DNA of 64,000 nt. Origin: RPQJ01 sp963754535. GTDB taxonomy: Bacteria; Pseudomonadota; Gammaproteobacteria; Steroidobacterales; Steroidobacteraceae. Position numbers and translations under genes: made by a program. Below the pieces are notes generated by a model that saw nothing but the letters and a program-made list of their open reading frames with translations, was not told the origin of the DNA and did not search any database. Shown one piece after another: positions 46,423 to 55,015 of the stretch; the first letter of the stretch is position 1; every line of letters begins with the position of its first letter. The stretch covers positions 74,285-138,284 of the forward strand of contig CAVWGG010000021.1 in the NCBI GenBank assembly GCA_963754535.1. Reading direction: 5' to 3'.

Positions 46423-47735
46423 TGGCCGCGCCGGGAAGGATGTCGCGCTTCCTGTCCCGGCTGTTCGCAGTCGAACCCGACGAAGCGCCTGCGGTGGCGG
46501 CCGGCGTATCGATGTTCTTCCTGCTGTTCGCCGGCTACTTCCTGTTGCGACCGGTGCGCGAAACGATGGGTATCGCCGGTGGCGTGGCGAACCTGCAGTG
46601 GCTGTTCACTGGCACGTTCGTAGCGACGCTGGCGGCGATCCCGCTGTTCGGCTGGGTCGCTGCGCGCGCGCCGCGTCGACGTATCCTGCCGTGGACCTAC
46701 GGCTTCTTCGCGCTGAACCTGCTGGGCTTCGCGACGGCGATTGCCGCACAACCCGACAATCCCTCGGTCGCGCGCGCTTTCTACGTCTGGCTGTCCGTGT
46801 TCAACCTGCTGGCGATCTCGGTCGCCTGGAGCGTGCTGGCCGACCTGTTCCCAGTGGCGCAGGCCAAGCGACTGTTCGCCGTGATGGCCGCCGGCGCCAG
46901 CACGGGCGGGCTGGTCGGCCCACTGCTGGGCGTACTGCTGGTTGGATCACTCGGCCTGTCGGGGCTGATGGTGTTGAGCACGGCCCTGCTGCTGGGTTCG
47001 GCGGTGGCGGCATACGCGCTGCAGGTCTGGCGCGATCACCGACCGCTGGAAATCAACGAGCAGGCGGCACGTCGCCAGCCGCTTGGCGGCAACCCGTTCG
47101 CCGGCATCGACACGGTGCTGCGTTCACGCTACCTGTTGAGCATCGCCGCTTTCGTCGTGCTGCTGGCGAGTGTCTCGACCTTTCTCTATTTCGAACAGGC
47201 GCGACTGGTCGAGCTGCATTTTCCTGACCGCGCCGACCAGACGCGGGTGTTCGGCACGCTCGACTTCATCGTGCAGAGCCTGGCGCTGCTCACCCAGTTG
47301 TTCCTGACCGGACGCATCGTGCAGCGGCTCGGCCTCGTCGTGCTGCTGACGGCGGTACCGGTGGTGATGATGCTCGGCTTTCTGTGGCTCGCACTGGCGC
47401 CAACCTTCGCGGTGTTTGCCGTCGTGATGGTGACCCGCCGTGCCGGCGAATACGCACTGGCGCGACCGGGCCGCGAGATGCTGTTCACCGTGATCCCGAA
47501 TGAAGCCAAGTACAAGGCCAAGAACGTCATCGACACCGCAGTCTATCGTGGCGCCGACGCAGTCAGCGGCTGGGTGAAGACAGGCATTGATGCGATCGCC
47601 ACGAATCCGGCCGTGGTGGCTGTGGCCGGTGCGGGGCTGGCCCTGGTGTGGGCGTTCACGGGCTGGTCGCTGGCGCGTCAGCAGAAAACCCTGGCGAGCG
47701 GCGGAGAAGCGTCGGTGCCCGGATCGCGTGACTAG
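46422..47735 (+). CDS. COG3202-like transporter (MFS/nucleotide-translocase type)
   Basis: The 437-residue protein has about 12 hydrophobic segments. FAGYFLLRPVRETMGI, LQWLFTGTFVATLAAIPLFG and RAPRRRILPWTYGFFALNLLGF recall the COG3202 group, related to Tlc ATP/ADP translocases. Nucleotide transport is not implied; free-living members have unknown substrates. Start overlaps the AKR stop (TGATG). Confidence 0.78.
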   Translation: MAAPGRMSRFLSRLFAVEPDEAPAVAAGVSMFFLLFAGYFLLRPVRETMGIAGGVANLQWLFTGTFVATLAAIPLFGWVAARAPRRRILPWTYGFFALNLLGFATAIAAQPDNPSVARAFYVWLSVFNLLAISVAWSVLADLFPVAQAKRLFAVMAAGASTGGLVGPLLGVLLVGSLGLSGLMVLSTALLLGSAVAAYALQVWRDHRPLEINEQAARRQPLGGNPFAGIDTVLRSRYLLSIAAFVVLLASVSTFLYFEQARLVELHFPDRADQTRVFGTLDFIVQSLALLTQLFLTGRIVQRLGLVVLLTAVPVVMMLGFLWLALAPTFAVFAVVMVTRRAGEYALARPGREMLFTVIPNEAKYKAKNVIDTAVYRGADAVSGWVKTGIDAIATNPAVVAVAGAGLALVWAFTGWSLARQQKTLASGGEASVPGSRD

Positions 47736-47764
47736 AGGCTATTGCCGCCGACGAAGCGGCGCGA

Positions 47765-48163
47765 CTACCCAGCGGCCGCAGGCTTGCGTTCAGGCGCGGC
47801 GATCACGGAGCCGTCGTAGTAGTCGCGCATCTTCGCGATCTTGCCGCCGCGAAATTCAACGGCCTGCATGAACGGATTGCGGATGAGCTTCTGGTTCGCC
47901 CGGTCGTAGAGCATCTCGACGCCCTCGCACAGCATGAGGTCGCCCTGCTCGACGCAGTTCGTGATCGCCCAGTCCTGCTGGTCGAAGCTGCCTTCGTAGT
48001 TACGCAGGAACTTGCGCAGCTTTTCCTTGGACGTGATCGGCTTCGCATGCATCGACCAGTAATACTCAAGGTCGTCGTCGACCCACAGGGCGAGGAACGC
48101 CTCGTGGTCCTTCTTCTTCGAGGCCGCCATCAGCGCCTGCAGTAAGTCCCTGTTCGTGGTCAT
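47765..48163 (-). CDS. SnoaL-like NTF2-fold protein
   Basis: The 132-residue protein starts MTTNRDLLQALMAASKKKD and has the NTF2-like features ALWVDDDLEYYW and a final VEFRGGKIAKMRDYYDG, typical of SnoaL/ketosteroid isomerase-like proteins. It has no signal. GGAGG lies eight bases before the ATG. Substrate unknown. Confidence 0.83.
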   Translation of the reverse strand: MTTNRDLLQALMAASKKKDHEAFLALWVDDDLEYYWSMHAKPITSKEKLRKFLRNYEGSFDQQDWAITNCVEQGDLMLCEGVEMLYDRANQKLIRNPFMQAVEFRGGKIAKMRDYYDGSVIAAPERKPAAAG

Positions 48164-48234
48164 CGCAGTTCCTCCGCATCGTTTCGGATGCTTTCCGCCC
48201 ACCGGGTACCGCGCCGCAAGGCGCCTGGTTGTCG

Positions 48235-48894
48235 TCAGCCAATCGAACCGGTCGCGCCCGGGTAAACCACTTCCTCGAGCAGGCCCGTGTCCACATCGTA
48301 GATGAAACCGCGGACCGTCACGGCATCGGGGCCCGACGTCGGTATCCAGGGATGGTTCAGGATGGCCGAGATTCCGCGACGGACGTCCCATTGAAGTCGC
48401 TCGCGGTTACTCGCGTCGGGCGGCGCATCGAGCGGCTCGAGGGGGCCGCGAAACGCGTGGAACGCAGCAGGACTGGCCGAGGAGCGCGCCGGGCTTACGA
48501 AGTCGCGTGCCGTCGCCTTGCCGAGCAGCGCCGAGGCCGCAGAATCGCCCTCGAGGCCGGCTTTCAGCAGGTCATCGGTGAACGCCAGCATTCCGCAGCG
48601 CGTGTGGTGCACCAGGACGATTTCATTCGTGTTCAGCAGGTGATGCGAGATCACCAGCGACCGAATGGCGTCTTCCGTAACAACACCGCCCGCGTTGCGG
48701 ATGACATGCGCCTCGCCGGTCTGCAGGCCGAGCAGGTCTTCGATGTCGAGCCGGGCATCCATGCAACCGACGACCGCCACGCGGCGGGATGGCTGAATCG
48801 GCTGCTTGCCCGGATGGTTCGGCCGGTGCACCGCCTCGCCCTTGGCGTAGAGCCGGTTGTGATCAAGGAACTGGTCGGTGTTGGACTTCGCCAT
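48235..48894 (-). CDS. Beta-class carbonic anhydrase
   Basis: The 219-residue protein has the beta-CA zinc motif VVGCMDARLD (Cys, Asp, Arg) and VLVHHTRCGM (His, Cys), with HVIRNAGG between. It interconverts CO2 and bicarbonate. The length is typical; an insert at about 130-165 is a little longer than usual. A separate unit beside the SnoaL-like gene. Confidence 0.92.
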   Translation of the reverse strand: MAKSNTDQFLDHNRLYAKGEAVHRPNHPGKQPIQPSRRVAVVGCMDARLDIEDLLGLQTGEAHVIRNAGGVVTEDAIRSLVISHHLLNTNEIVLVHHTRCGMLAFTDDLLKAGLEGDSAASALLGKATARDFVSPARSSASPAAFHAFRGPLEPLDAPPDASNRERLQWDVRRGISAILNHPWIPTSGPDAVTVRGFIYDVDTGLLEEVVYPGATGSIG

Positions 48895-49018
48895 GCTGCC
48901 TGCCTCTGCGTACGCGGGGAGACGCAGTGTCGCGCGAGCCGTGGCAGCGGGAGCGAACTTCTGATTGGCTGAATATCACCGGACGTTATCACCGCCGGCG
49001 TCAGTGTCCTGCAACAGA

Positions 49019-49582
49019 CTAGCGTGCCGGCGTCGAGCGGCCGGCGCCCGCGAACGCGCGCTCGATCATCCGGATCGATTCGACGCTGTCCCATTGTCGA
49101 GCGCCCGGATACCTCGCGACGACACGGCCGCCCGCGTCGACGAGCACCGTCAGCGGGATGCTCGAGGCGCCCAGCATGTGCTCCAGCGTCCAATGCGGCC
49201 CGGAATCGATGTAGTGACTGACAGTGGCGTTCGAGTGCTTGAGCCACTTCAGCGCCTCGTTCCGATCGTCGTCGGTCGAAATGCCGATCACGACGTACCG
49301 ACTGCCGGCCTCGCTCCATGCCAGACGTTCGAGCGAGGCCGCTTCGGCGCGACACGGCCCGCACCAACTGGCCCACACGTTGATGATCAGCGGACGGCCG
49401 CGGTAGCTGGATAGCGATCGCCGCGGACCGTTCAGGCCGGCCATGACAGCGTCCGGCAAATGCCGACCGACCGCAACGGGCGCAGGAGCAACGGGTGTCG
49501 CCGCAACTGCAGGCGTCGTCAGGAGCATCAGTCCGCAGGCGCCGGCTGCGACTGACCGGCCAAGGGATTTGATCAAGGGCAT
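49019..49582 (-). CDS. TlpA/ResA-like thioredoxin
   Basis: The 187-residue protein has an N-terminal signal or anchor (VAAGACGLMLLTTPAVA) and a thioredoxin fold with INVWASWCGPCRAEAASL and the cis-Pro in SSIPLTVLVD. Periplasmic TlpA/ResA proteins reduce disulfides, often in cytochrome maturation. The ATG at 49580-49582 has no clear ribosome binding site; an upstream start adds 31 residues. Confidence 0.88.
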   Translation of the reverse strand: MPLIKSLGRSVAAGACGLMLLTTPAVAATPVAPAPVAVGRHLPDAVMAGLNGPRRSLSSYRGRPLIINVWASWCGPCRAEAASLERLAWSEAGSRYVVIGISTDDDRNEALKWLKHSNATVSHYIDSGPHWTLEHMLGASSIPLTVLVDAGGRVVARYPGARQWDSVESIRMIERAFAGAGRSTPAR

Positions 49583-49718
49583 GAGGACAAGTATGCCCGT
49601 CACCCATGCGACCGGAATAGACCCCCGTTGTCCCGTGGGGAACGAAGGCATACGGCATGCAGCAATGCGTCCCACGCCCGCGACGACCTGGAGATCAGGC
49701 AGTTGTAGCGCCGCAGTG

Positions 49719-49744
49719 GCCGCGGGCCGTATATCGCCCGCGGC
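49719..49744 (-). terminator. Hairpin after the CsbD-like gene
   Basis: GCCGCGGGC and GCCCGCGGC form a 9-bp stem with an eight-base loop downstream of the CsbD-like stop. No T-run. Confidence 0.5.
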
Positions 49745-49777
49745 TCGATCGCAACGACCGGACGACGCCAGGCACCG

Positions 49778-50023
49778 TCACTTCTTTTTCGCGGCCTTCT
49801 TTTTCGCGGCCTTCTTGGTCGCGACCGACTTCGTGGCTTTCTTCTTCATGACTTTCAGTTTCTGCTTGACGTCGCCGAACGTCGCCTGCGCCTTCCCGCG
49901 AGTCTTCAGCGCCTTGCCTTTCAGCTGCAGCTCCTTGTTGCCTACCAACTTGCCGGCGGCTTCCTTGATCTTGCCCTGCACTTCTTTAATGCGACCTTGA
50001 ATCTGGTCTTTGTACGCAGTCAC
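49778..50023 (-). CDS. CsbD-family stress protein with lysine-rich tail
   Basis: The 81-residue protein starts at a GTG (49.99-50.02 kb; AAGGAG upstream) and has the CsbD pattern QIQGRIKEVQGKIKEAAGKLVGNKE. Its C-terminal 25 residues are Lys/Ala repeats (KKAAKKKAAKKK), encoded by 15-base direct repeats at 49782-49826, resembling histone H1-like tails. Typical CsbD proteins lack this tail; it could bind DNA or RNA. Confidence 0.82.
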   Translation of the reverse strand: MTAYKDQIQGRIKEVQGKIKEAAGKLVGNKELQLKGKALKTRGKAQATFGDVKQKLKVMKKKATKSVATKKAAKKKAAKKK

Positions 50024-50186
50024 GACTTGCTCCTTAACGGTATGCCGGCAAGCGGCCGGCACGCCGCACTGGGGGACTTGAAAAAGCGAGGCCTGACACC
50101 TGCGAACTTTCTCAGGGAGTGCCTTTGGATGTTTGGACCCACCGCCACCTTTCGTCAATACGTCCAGATACGGTCAAGGCGCCGCC

Positions 50187-50372
50187 ATGCTCCGATCGCA
50201 CGAACATCGGGACTCTGTCCATCGCGAATCCTCCATCACGCCGTGCCGGTTGGTGGGTAACGAGACGCTGGAAGCCAAAGGCAAGATTCAGAAGAACCTC
50301 GGCAAGGCACAGGCCAAGTACGGCGACATCAAGCACGATGTGAAAGACATCGCCAAGCCGGCCTGCACCTGA
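50187..50372 (+). pseudogene. Degenerate CsbD-like copy
   Basis: The C-terminal half reads RLVGNETLEAKGKIQKNLGK and AQAKYGDIKHDVKD, a good CsbD match, but the N-terminal half has no KGRIKEAKGK-type motif in any frame. It may be a fragment of a second CsbD gene. It is divergent from the intact one. Confidence 0.5.
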
Positions 50373-50375
50373 CCC

Positions 50376-50993
50376 TCACATCGACGGCGGCGGGCCGCTC
50401 GGGACGTATACCACTGCGTCGCCTTCGTAGGCGCGCGTGTACCAGTTCGAACTGCACTGGTAATAGTTGATTCCGTTCGCCACCGTGATCCGCGCCTCGC
50501 ACGGGAGCGTCGCCAGCGCCGTGACGTTCGTGACGTTCGTTACATTCGTGACGGTGGAACTCTCGTGGTGATCATCGTCATCGGCCGCGGCAACGACCAC
50601 ACCTACCGTCGCGCCGACGACCATCACCTCGGCCCAGTCGTTGTCGTAGTAGTACGCGTGGTTGTCCCAGTCCTCGGCGTAATCCTGGCGATCTTCGCGG
50701 GCGTCGTTGGCATGCTCCTGCCAGTCCTCTCGCGCCTCGTCGCGATTGCCCTCGCGCTCGCCCTGGTTCTCCTGGCGATCGGCCGTTGAGCCCTGCTGTG
50801 GTGCGGATCGATCCGACCCGGTCGTCGGCTGCGCCGAACGCTGGGGCGCCGGGCGTGACGACATGCCGCCGCTTCTTGCAGGACTGCTGCGTGACATGCC
50901 GCCGCTGCGACGACCGCAGCGTCCATACGATGTTTCCGCCGCCCCCGGTCGGCGTACGATAGCGGCAGGTCGCTGTTTCGACCGCGGCATCAC
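50376..50993 (-). CDS. Low-complexity protein with conserved C-terminal exported-protein motif
   Basis: The 205-residue frame has an Arg/Ser/Gln-rich N-terminal half, a charged middle (ENQGEREGNRDEAREDWQEH), a short hydrophobic segment (VMVVGATVGVVVAAA), a TNVTNVTNVT repeat, and the C-terminal ANGINYYQCSSNWYTRAYEG typical of a family of exported proteobacterial proteins. That family normally has a signal peptide at the start; none is seen here, so the start may be wrong or the 5' end altered. Confidence 0.55.
   Translation of the reverse strand: MMPRSKQRPAAIVRRPGAAETSYGRCGRRSGGMSRSSPARSGGMSSRPAPQRSAQPTTGSDRSAPQQGSTADRQENQGEREGNRDEAREDWQEHANDAREDRQDYAEDWDNHAYYYDNDWAEVMVVGATVGVVVAAADDDDHHESSTVTNVTNVTNVTALATLPCEARITVANGINYYQCSSNWYTRAYEGDAVVYVPSGPPPSM
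50521..50553. repeat. 9-bp tandem repeat (GTGACGTTC)
   Basis: GTGACGTTC occurs twice exactly, followed by GTTACATTC and GTGACGGTG, encoding repeated Thr-Asn-Val on the minus strand in the low-complexity protein. Confidence 0.75.
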
Positions 50994-51060
50994 CGCCGCA
51001 AGGTCCCGGGGATCACCTCCCCGGGACGCAGGATTCGAGGCTCACGACGAGGCCACGCCG

Positions 51061-51732
51061 ATGCTCAAGCTGTATGGATTCCCGGTCAGCAACTACACCA
51101 ACATGGTGGAACTCGCTCTGCTCGAGAAAGGACTGCACTACGAGTACGTGCTGACCTTTCCGGAGCAGACGCCGGCCTTCCTCGCCCGCAGCCCGCGCGG
51201 CAAGGTTCCCTTTCTCGGCACGCCGCACGGTGACCTGAACGAGGCCAGCGTCATCCTCGACTACCTTGAGGACACGGGACTGGGCAGGCCGCTGCTGCCG
51301 GCCGACCCCTATGCCCGCGCGACGGTTCGCGCCCTGATGAAGGAGATCGAGCTCTACATCGAGCTGCCGGCGCGCAGTTGCTTCGCCGAAGCGTTCTTCG
51401 GCGGCACGCTGCCCGACGCGATCAAGAGCAAGGCGCGCGACGAGCTCACGGCGGGGTTTGTCACGCTCAAGCGACACGGCCGCTTCACGCCGTACGTGGC
51501 CGGCGACACCTTCACGCTGGCCGACATCGTCTTCCTCTACAGCGTCGACCTCGCGGTCACGGTCGGCCAGCAGCTGTTTGGGCTGGACCTGCTCGGCGAC
51601 CTCCCGGCCGCCCAGGCACTGTTGCAGCGACTCAACGAGAATCCGCACGTCAAAGCAATCGCAGCCAAACGCGACGCGGGCCTACCGGCGTTTGTGGCCG
51701 CGGTGCGTGCGCGCCTGCAGGGGGCGGCCTAG
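51061..51732 (+). CDS. Glutathione S-transferase family protein
   Basis: The 223-residue protein has a GST N-terminal thioredoxin-like domain (MLKLYGFPVSNYTNMVELALL, then SPRGKVPFLGT and LNEASVILDYLED) and a helical C-terminal domain with YVAGDTFTLADIVFLYSVD. The SPxGKVP with cis-Pro and the ES-like EASVI contact fit GST glutathione binding. It starts at the ATG at 51061 with a GAGG 12 bases upstream. Confidence 0.9.
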   Translation: MLKLYGFPVSNYTNMVELALLEKGLHYEYVLTFPEQTPAFLARSPRGKVPFLGTPHGDLNEASVILDYLEDTGLGRPLLPADPYARATVRALMKEIELYIELPARSCFAEAFFGGTLPDAIKSKARDELTAGFVTLKRHGRFTPYVAGDTFTLADIVFLYSVDLAVTVGQQLFGLDLLGDLPAAQALLQRLNENPHVKAIAAKRDAGLPAFVAAVRARLQGAA

Positions 51733-51988
51733 GAGAGGCGGCGCGATCCCCTTCCTTGGCTGACCCAATCACCAAGCGGCTGCTGAGGTCAATCATGGGG
51801 CGAGGATAGATTCGAGGCAGGCTCGCAGGACGAGCCTGACGGTTCCCTCGGTGACGCTCATTTCGGGTCAGCCGAAGCGTTCAAAGGCACGCTACGCAAC
51901 CCATGCTTGGGCACTCACCTGTTCTTGTCGATCGATGTTGCGAGGAGCAACATCGAGGCGTGGCGAGTCCGGGGAGGGGGGATCCCGT
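51733..51988. other. Gap between the GST and the HEXXH operon
   Basis: A 256-base gap. It holds a possible terminator hairpin (51818-51838: CAGGCTCG/CGAGCCTG, five-base loop) and GGGGAGGGGGG before the next ATG. No gene seen. Confidence 0.45.
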
Positions 51989-53353
51989 ATGAATCGTGCC
52001 GCGGACGCAAGGGCGGCAGTTGGGGAGTGGCGGACGACCGTCTTCCTGCTCGCAGCGGTCTTGCTCGCGTGGGTGCCCGGCGTCGGCGGCCAGTTTCATT
52101 ACGACGATCTGGCCAATGTCGTCATGGACCCGGCGACCTCCGACCCCGCCGCGCTGGTAGGCCGCCTGGCGAACGGGTTCAGGCCCCTGCTGCGACTCAG
52201 CTACGCGGCAGACCATCAACTTTGGGGCTTCGCCCCCGCCGGCTTCCTCGCGACCAACCTGGTCCTCCACGCGCTGACGGTGCTCGGCGTGGCGGCGCTC
52301 GCCCGTCAACGCTTGCGCAACGAGACCTCGGTCGCGCTCGCGGCGGCTGTCTTCGCGCTGCAACCGGCTCACGCAGCGGCCGTCGCCTGGACGAGTGGCC
52401 GCTCGACGCTGCTCGCTGCTTTGCTGATGGTGGCTGCCATGCTCGCGCACGAGCGTGCGACCGGATCAGTCCGCTGGCTCTGCCTCTCGCTGCTCGCAAT
52501 GACGCTGGCCGTGCTGGCAAAAGAGACCGCACTGGTGTTCCCCGTGCTGCTGCTGCTCTGGGAGACGACGCGGCGGCCGATTGCACCCCCGCGTGAGATC
52601 TTTCGGCGCGTCGCACCTGCAGCCGCGATCGCCGTTCTATTGGCCGCGGTTGCCATTGCCGCGAGCACGCGACTGAGGGAGATTCTCGCCTTTTCGCTCG
52701 CACTGTCGTCGCCGGGCGACGCTCTCGCAACCAACGCCGCGGCGTTGCCGATCTCGCTGACTCTCTGGTGGCGTCCCTGGGCCCTGTCGGTCGAGCAACC
52801 CCAGGTCTTTACGACCACTGACACGATCGTCGGCGCAATCCTGCTGCTGGCGATGGTTCTTGGAGCCGCAACGGCATTGCGGACCCGCGCGCCCGCAGTG
52901 ACGCTCGCGCTGTTGTGGCCGATCGTGGCGCTCCTGCCGACACACAGTGTCTTCGCACGCCTCGATCCGATCACGGAAAAGGCTCTTTACCCCGCATGGA
53001 TCGGGCCGAGCATTGCGCTCGGCGCGGCCTTGGCGTACGCGCCAGCGCTGTGGCCGCGCGTCCGCCCGGTGCTGGCCACCGCATTGCTCCTGTTGCTCGG
53101 CGCGCTATGCGGGTGGCGCGCGAGCGTCTGGGCCGATCCCGCCGCACTGTGGCGCGAGGCCAGCGTGCGCGCCCCGGATTCCGCGCGGGCCTGGAGCAAC
53201 CGGGCGCTCGCCGAACTGGGGGCTGGCCAGCCGGCGCTGGCATCGGCATCGATCGCCCGCGCCCAGGCAATCGCCCCGGGCGACGAACGCATTCACGACG
53301 CGGCGCTGGCAATCTCGCTGGCATCGCCGGTCACGCAGGAGTCAGGTCGGTGA
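51989..53353 (+). CDS. Multi-span TMTC-like membrane protein with C-terminal repeat
   Basis: The 454-residue protein has a GT-C-like start: a helix (TVFLLAAVLLAWVPGVGG) then FHYDDLANVVMDP (a D-D motif after the first helix, as in O-mannosyl/GT-C enzymes), about ten more membrane segments, and a short TPR-like C-terminus (SARAWSNRALAELGAGQPALASASIARAQ). This recalls TMTC-type proteins. GGGGAGGGGGG lies just before the ATG. The next gene overlaps its stop (GTGA). Glycosyltransfer is inference. Confidence 0.72.
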   Translation: MNRAADARAAVGEWRTTVFLLAAVLLAWVPGVGGQFHYDDLANVVMDPATSDPAALVGRLANGFRPLLRLSYAADHQLWGFAPAGFLATNLVLHALTVLGVAALARQRLRNETSVALAAAVFALQPAHAAAVAWTSGRSTLLAALLMVAAMLAHERATGSVRWLCLSLLAMTLAVLAKETALVFPVLLLLWETTRRPIAPPREIFRRVAPAAAIAVLLAAVAIAASTRLREILAFSLALSSPGDALATNAAALPISLTLWWRPWALSVEQPQVFTTTDTIVGAILLLAMVLGAATALRTRAPAVTLALLWPIVALLPTHSVFARLDPITEKALYPAWIGPSIALGAALAYAPALWPRVRPVLATALLLLLGALCGWRASVWADPAALWREASVRAPDSARAWSNRALAELGAGQPALASASIARAQAIAPGDERIHDAALAISLASPVTQESGR

Positions 53354-54084
53354 AGCCACTCATTTCCATCACGTGCGCAGCGCTTGCGTGCCTGGTCACC
53401 GCGACGTCAGCGTCGGCGGCTGCGGCCGGTTGCGACAAGTGCAGCGACCTGCCGAGGCTCTACCGTGAGCTGCTCGAGCAGGAGTTCCTGCGCAACCGTT
53501 TCGATCGGTGGGTCAAAGAGGCGTACTACCCCGTTTCCGTGGGAGCGATGCAGGACTCAGCGGCCGATCAACTCGGTGCCGCCATGCGGGGAGGGCTCTA
53601 CGGCCCCCTGAAGACGGACAGCGGTTCTGGCGGCAAAGCCGGTGCCGCTCCGTCCTTCGGCACGGACCTGAACAACAAGAACTGCGCGCTCGTCGAATAC
53701 GTCAAGGACGCCCAAGGCAACCAGACGCAGCGCCCGGTGAAACCCGAACAGGTGAAGAAGAAGCTGTGCGCGCCCATGGCCGAGTTCGTCCTCGCCCACG
53801 AGGGCCATCACCAAGCCTCGTGCCGGGCCGCCTACGCGGAGGATCGAACCGCAGAGTTCGGCACAACCAAATTCGTGGCCAAGGACGACGTCGAGGCCTA
53901 CCAGGCCGGCATTGCGGTCCTGCGCGAACACATTGCGAAACTTGCGCGGGAATGCGGATGGAGCGGCAGCACCAATGCATTTCGCCCCGACGGCACGAGT
54001 ACGGTGCCGACCCCGGACCAGGTGGTGGAACTCAAGAATGCCACGCGGAAGCAGGCTTCGCTCCTGAAGCGCAAGAGCAAGTGA
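53350..54084 (+). CDS. Exported HEXXH zincin-like protein of unknown family
   Basis: The 244-residue precursor has a signal peptide (LISITCAALACLVTATSASAA) and a HEXXH motif, FVLAHEGHHQASC (His150, Glu151, His154), followed by a helix with Glu-rich segments (DDVEAYQAGIAVLREHIAKL). The motif with AEFV before it and an adjacent Cys resembles small zincins, but I do not recognise the family. Two Cys pairs (CDKCSD near the start, CALVEY and KKLCAP later) suggest disulfides. GTG start overlaps the upstream stop; the next gene follows after seven bases. Confidence 0.7.
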   Translation: MKPLISITCAALACLVTATSASAAAAGCDKCSDLPRLYRELLEQEFLRNRFDRWVKEAYYPVSVGAMQDSAADQLGAAMRGGLYGPLKTDSGSGGKAGAAPSFGTDLNNKNCALVEYVKDAQGNQTQRPVKPEQVKKKLCAPMAEFVLAHEGHHQASCRAAYAEDRTAEFGTTKFVAKDDVEAYQAGIAVLREHIAKLARECGWSGSTNAFRPDGTSTVPTPDQVVELKNATRKQASLLKRKSK

Positions 54085-54091
54085 GGACGCC

Positions 54092-55012
54092 ATGATCTAC
54101 TCCCTGATCGCCCTCGCCACACTCATTTCCGGCACGCACCTGGACCTGCCGGCGGAAGAGACCTCCCGCCGATTTGAGGCCGAATGTGTCGACGGCAAGT
54201 GGTCGAGCGACTGCCCTGCGCTGCTCTCGGACGTCGAGGTCGACCTCTACGGCAACCTGCACGCGCTTGCGGCGCAGCGCCAGCCGATCGACCGCGACGT
54301 GCTGGTCGTTGCGGCGCGCGGACAGTTTCCGATGCTGGCCGAACTGGGGCTGCGCCAGCTCGGGCAGATCGCGAATGATGCCGAGCGGGAAGCGGCGCTT
54401 GCAGCGTTCGAGCACCCGTCGCCTGCGGTGCGACAAGCCGCAAGACGCCTGCTCGATGCTGCCGATGAGCAATGGGCAAAGACCTACGGCCGCTGGTCGC
54501 GCAGCAGCCGTGGCGGCTGGGACGCGTTCGTGCCCGATACGCTTCCGTCGCAGGAACAGCTCGGGTTGCGCGACGTCAACGATTTGCGCTATCGCTATTT
54601 CGCCAGCGATGAGCACCGTGCCGTGTTCACGAGTCGGCTGTCACCCACCGAACTGATGGGCCGAATTGCCCCCGGCATCAAGCCGAAGACCGGCGACCAG
54701 GCGGCACGCAAGGCGCAGAAACGGAAGGAGGCGTCCGAGCGGACGGACACTGCAACGAACGCGCTCGAGCAAGGCCTGGCGAGCAGCGGCCTGGGAGCAC
54801 TTGCCGGCCTGGCGAAGCGCGCCTCGAAATCGGCCGCGAGCCCCGACGATGCCCAGCAGAAGAAGGACCTCGAGCCGCTGGAGGAGTTCGGCGCGAATCA
54901 GGCCGCGGTCCTTTACCTCCAGCTCGACCGACCGGGTGCGGCCGCGCCGGCGCAGGCGGCGGCGGGTCGCGACGAGGGCCTGGGAGAAACGGTGCTGGTC
55001 GTCCGTTACTGA
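54092..55012 (+). CDS. Exported HEAT-like protein of unknown function
   Basis: The 306-residue protein has a short hydrophobic start (MIYSLIALATLIS) and helical HEAT-like repeats (RGQFPMLAELGLRQLGQIAND, then EREAALAAFEHPSPAVRQAARRLLDAAD). The C-terminal part is basic and low complexity. It follows the HEXXH gene closely with GAGGACGCC upstream, so the three genes from 51.99 kb form one operon. Function unknown. Confidence 0.7.
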   Translation: MIYSLIALATLISGTHLDLPAEETSRRFEAECVDGKWSSDCPALLSDVEVDLYGNLHALAAQRQPIDRDVLVVAARGQFPMLAELGLRQLGQIANDAEREAALAAFEHPSPAVRQAARRLLDAADEQWAKTYGRWSRSSRGGWDAFVPDTLPSQEQLGLRDVNDLRYRYFASDEHRAVFTSRLSPTELMGRIAPGIKPKTGDQAARKAQKRKEASERTDTATNALEQGLASSGLGALAGLAKRASKSAASPDDAQQKKDLEPLEEFGANQAAVLYLQLDRPGAAAPAQAAAGRDEGLGETVLVVRY

Positions 55013-55015
55013 GGA

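Noticed and set aside
47739..47762. Short hairpin after the COG3202-like gene
   Set aside because: Only about five paired bases without a T-run; not counted as a terminator.
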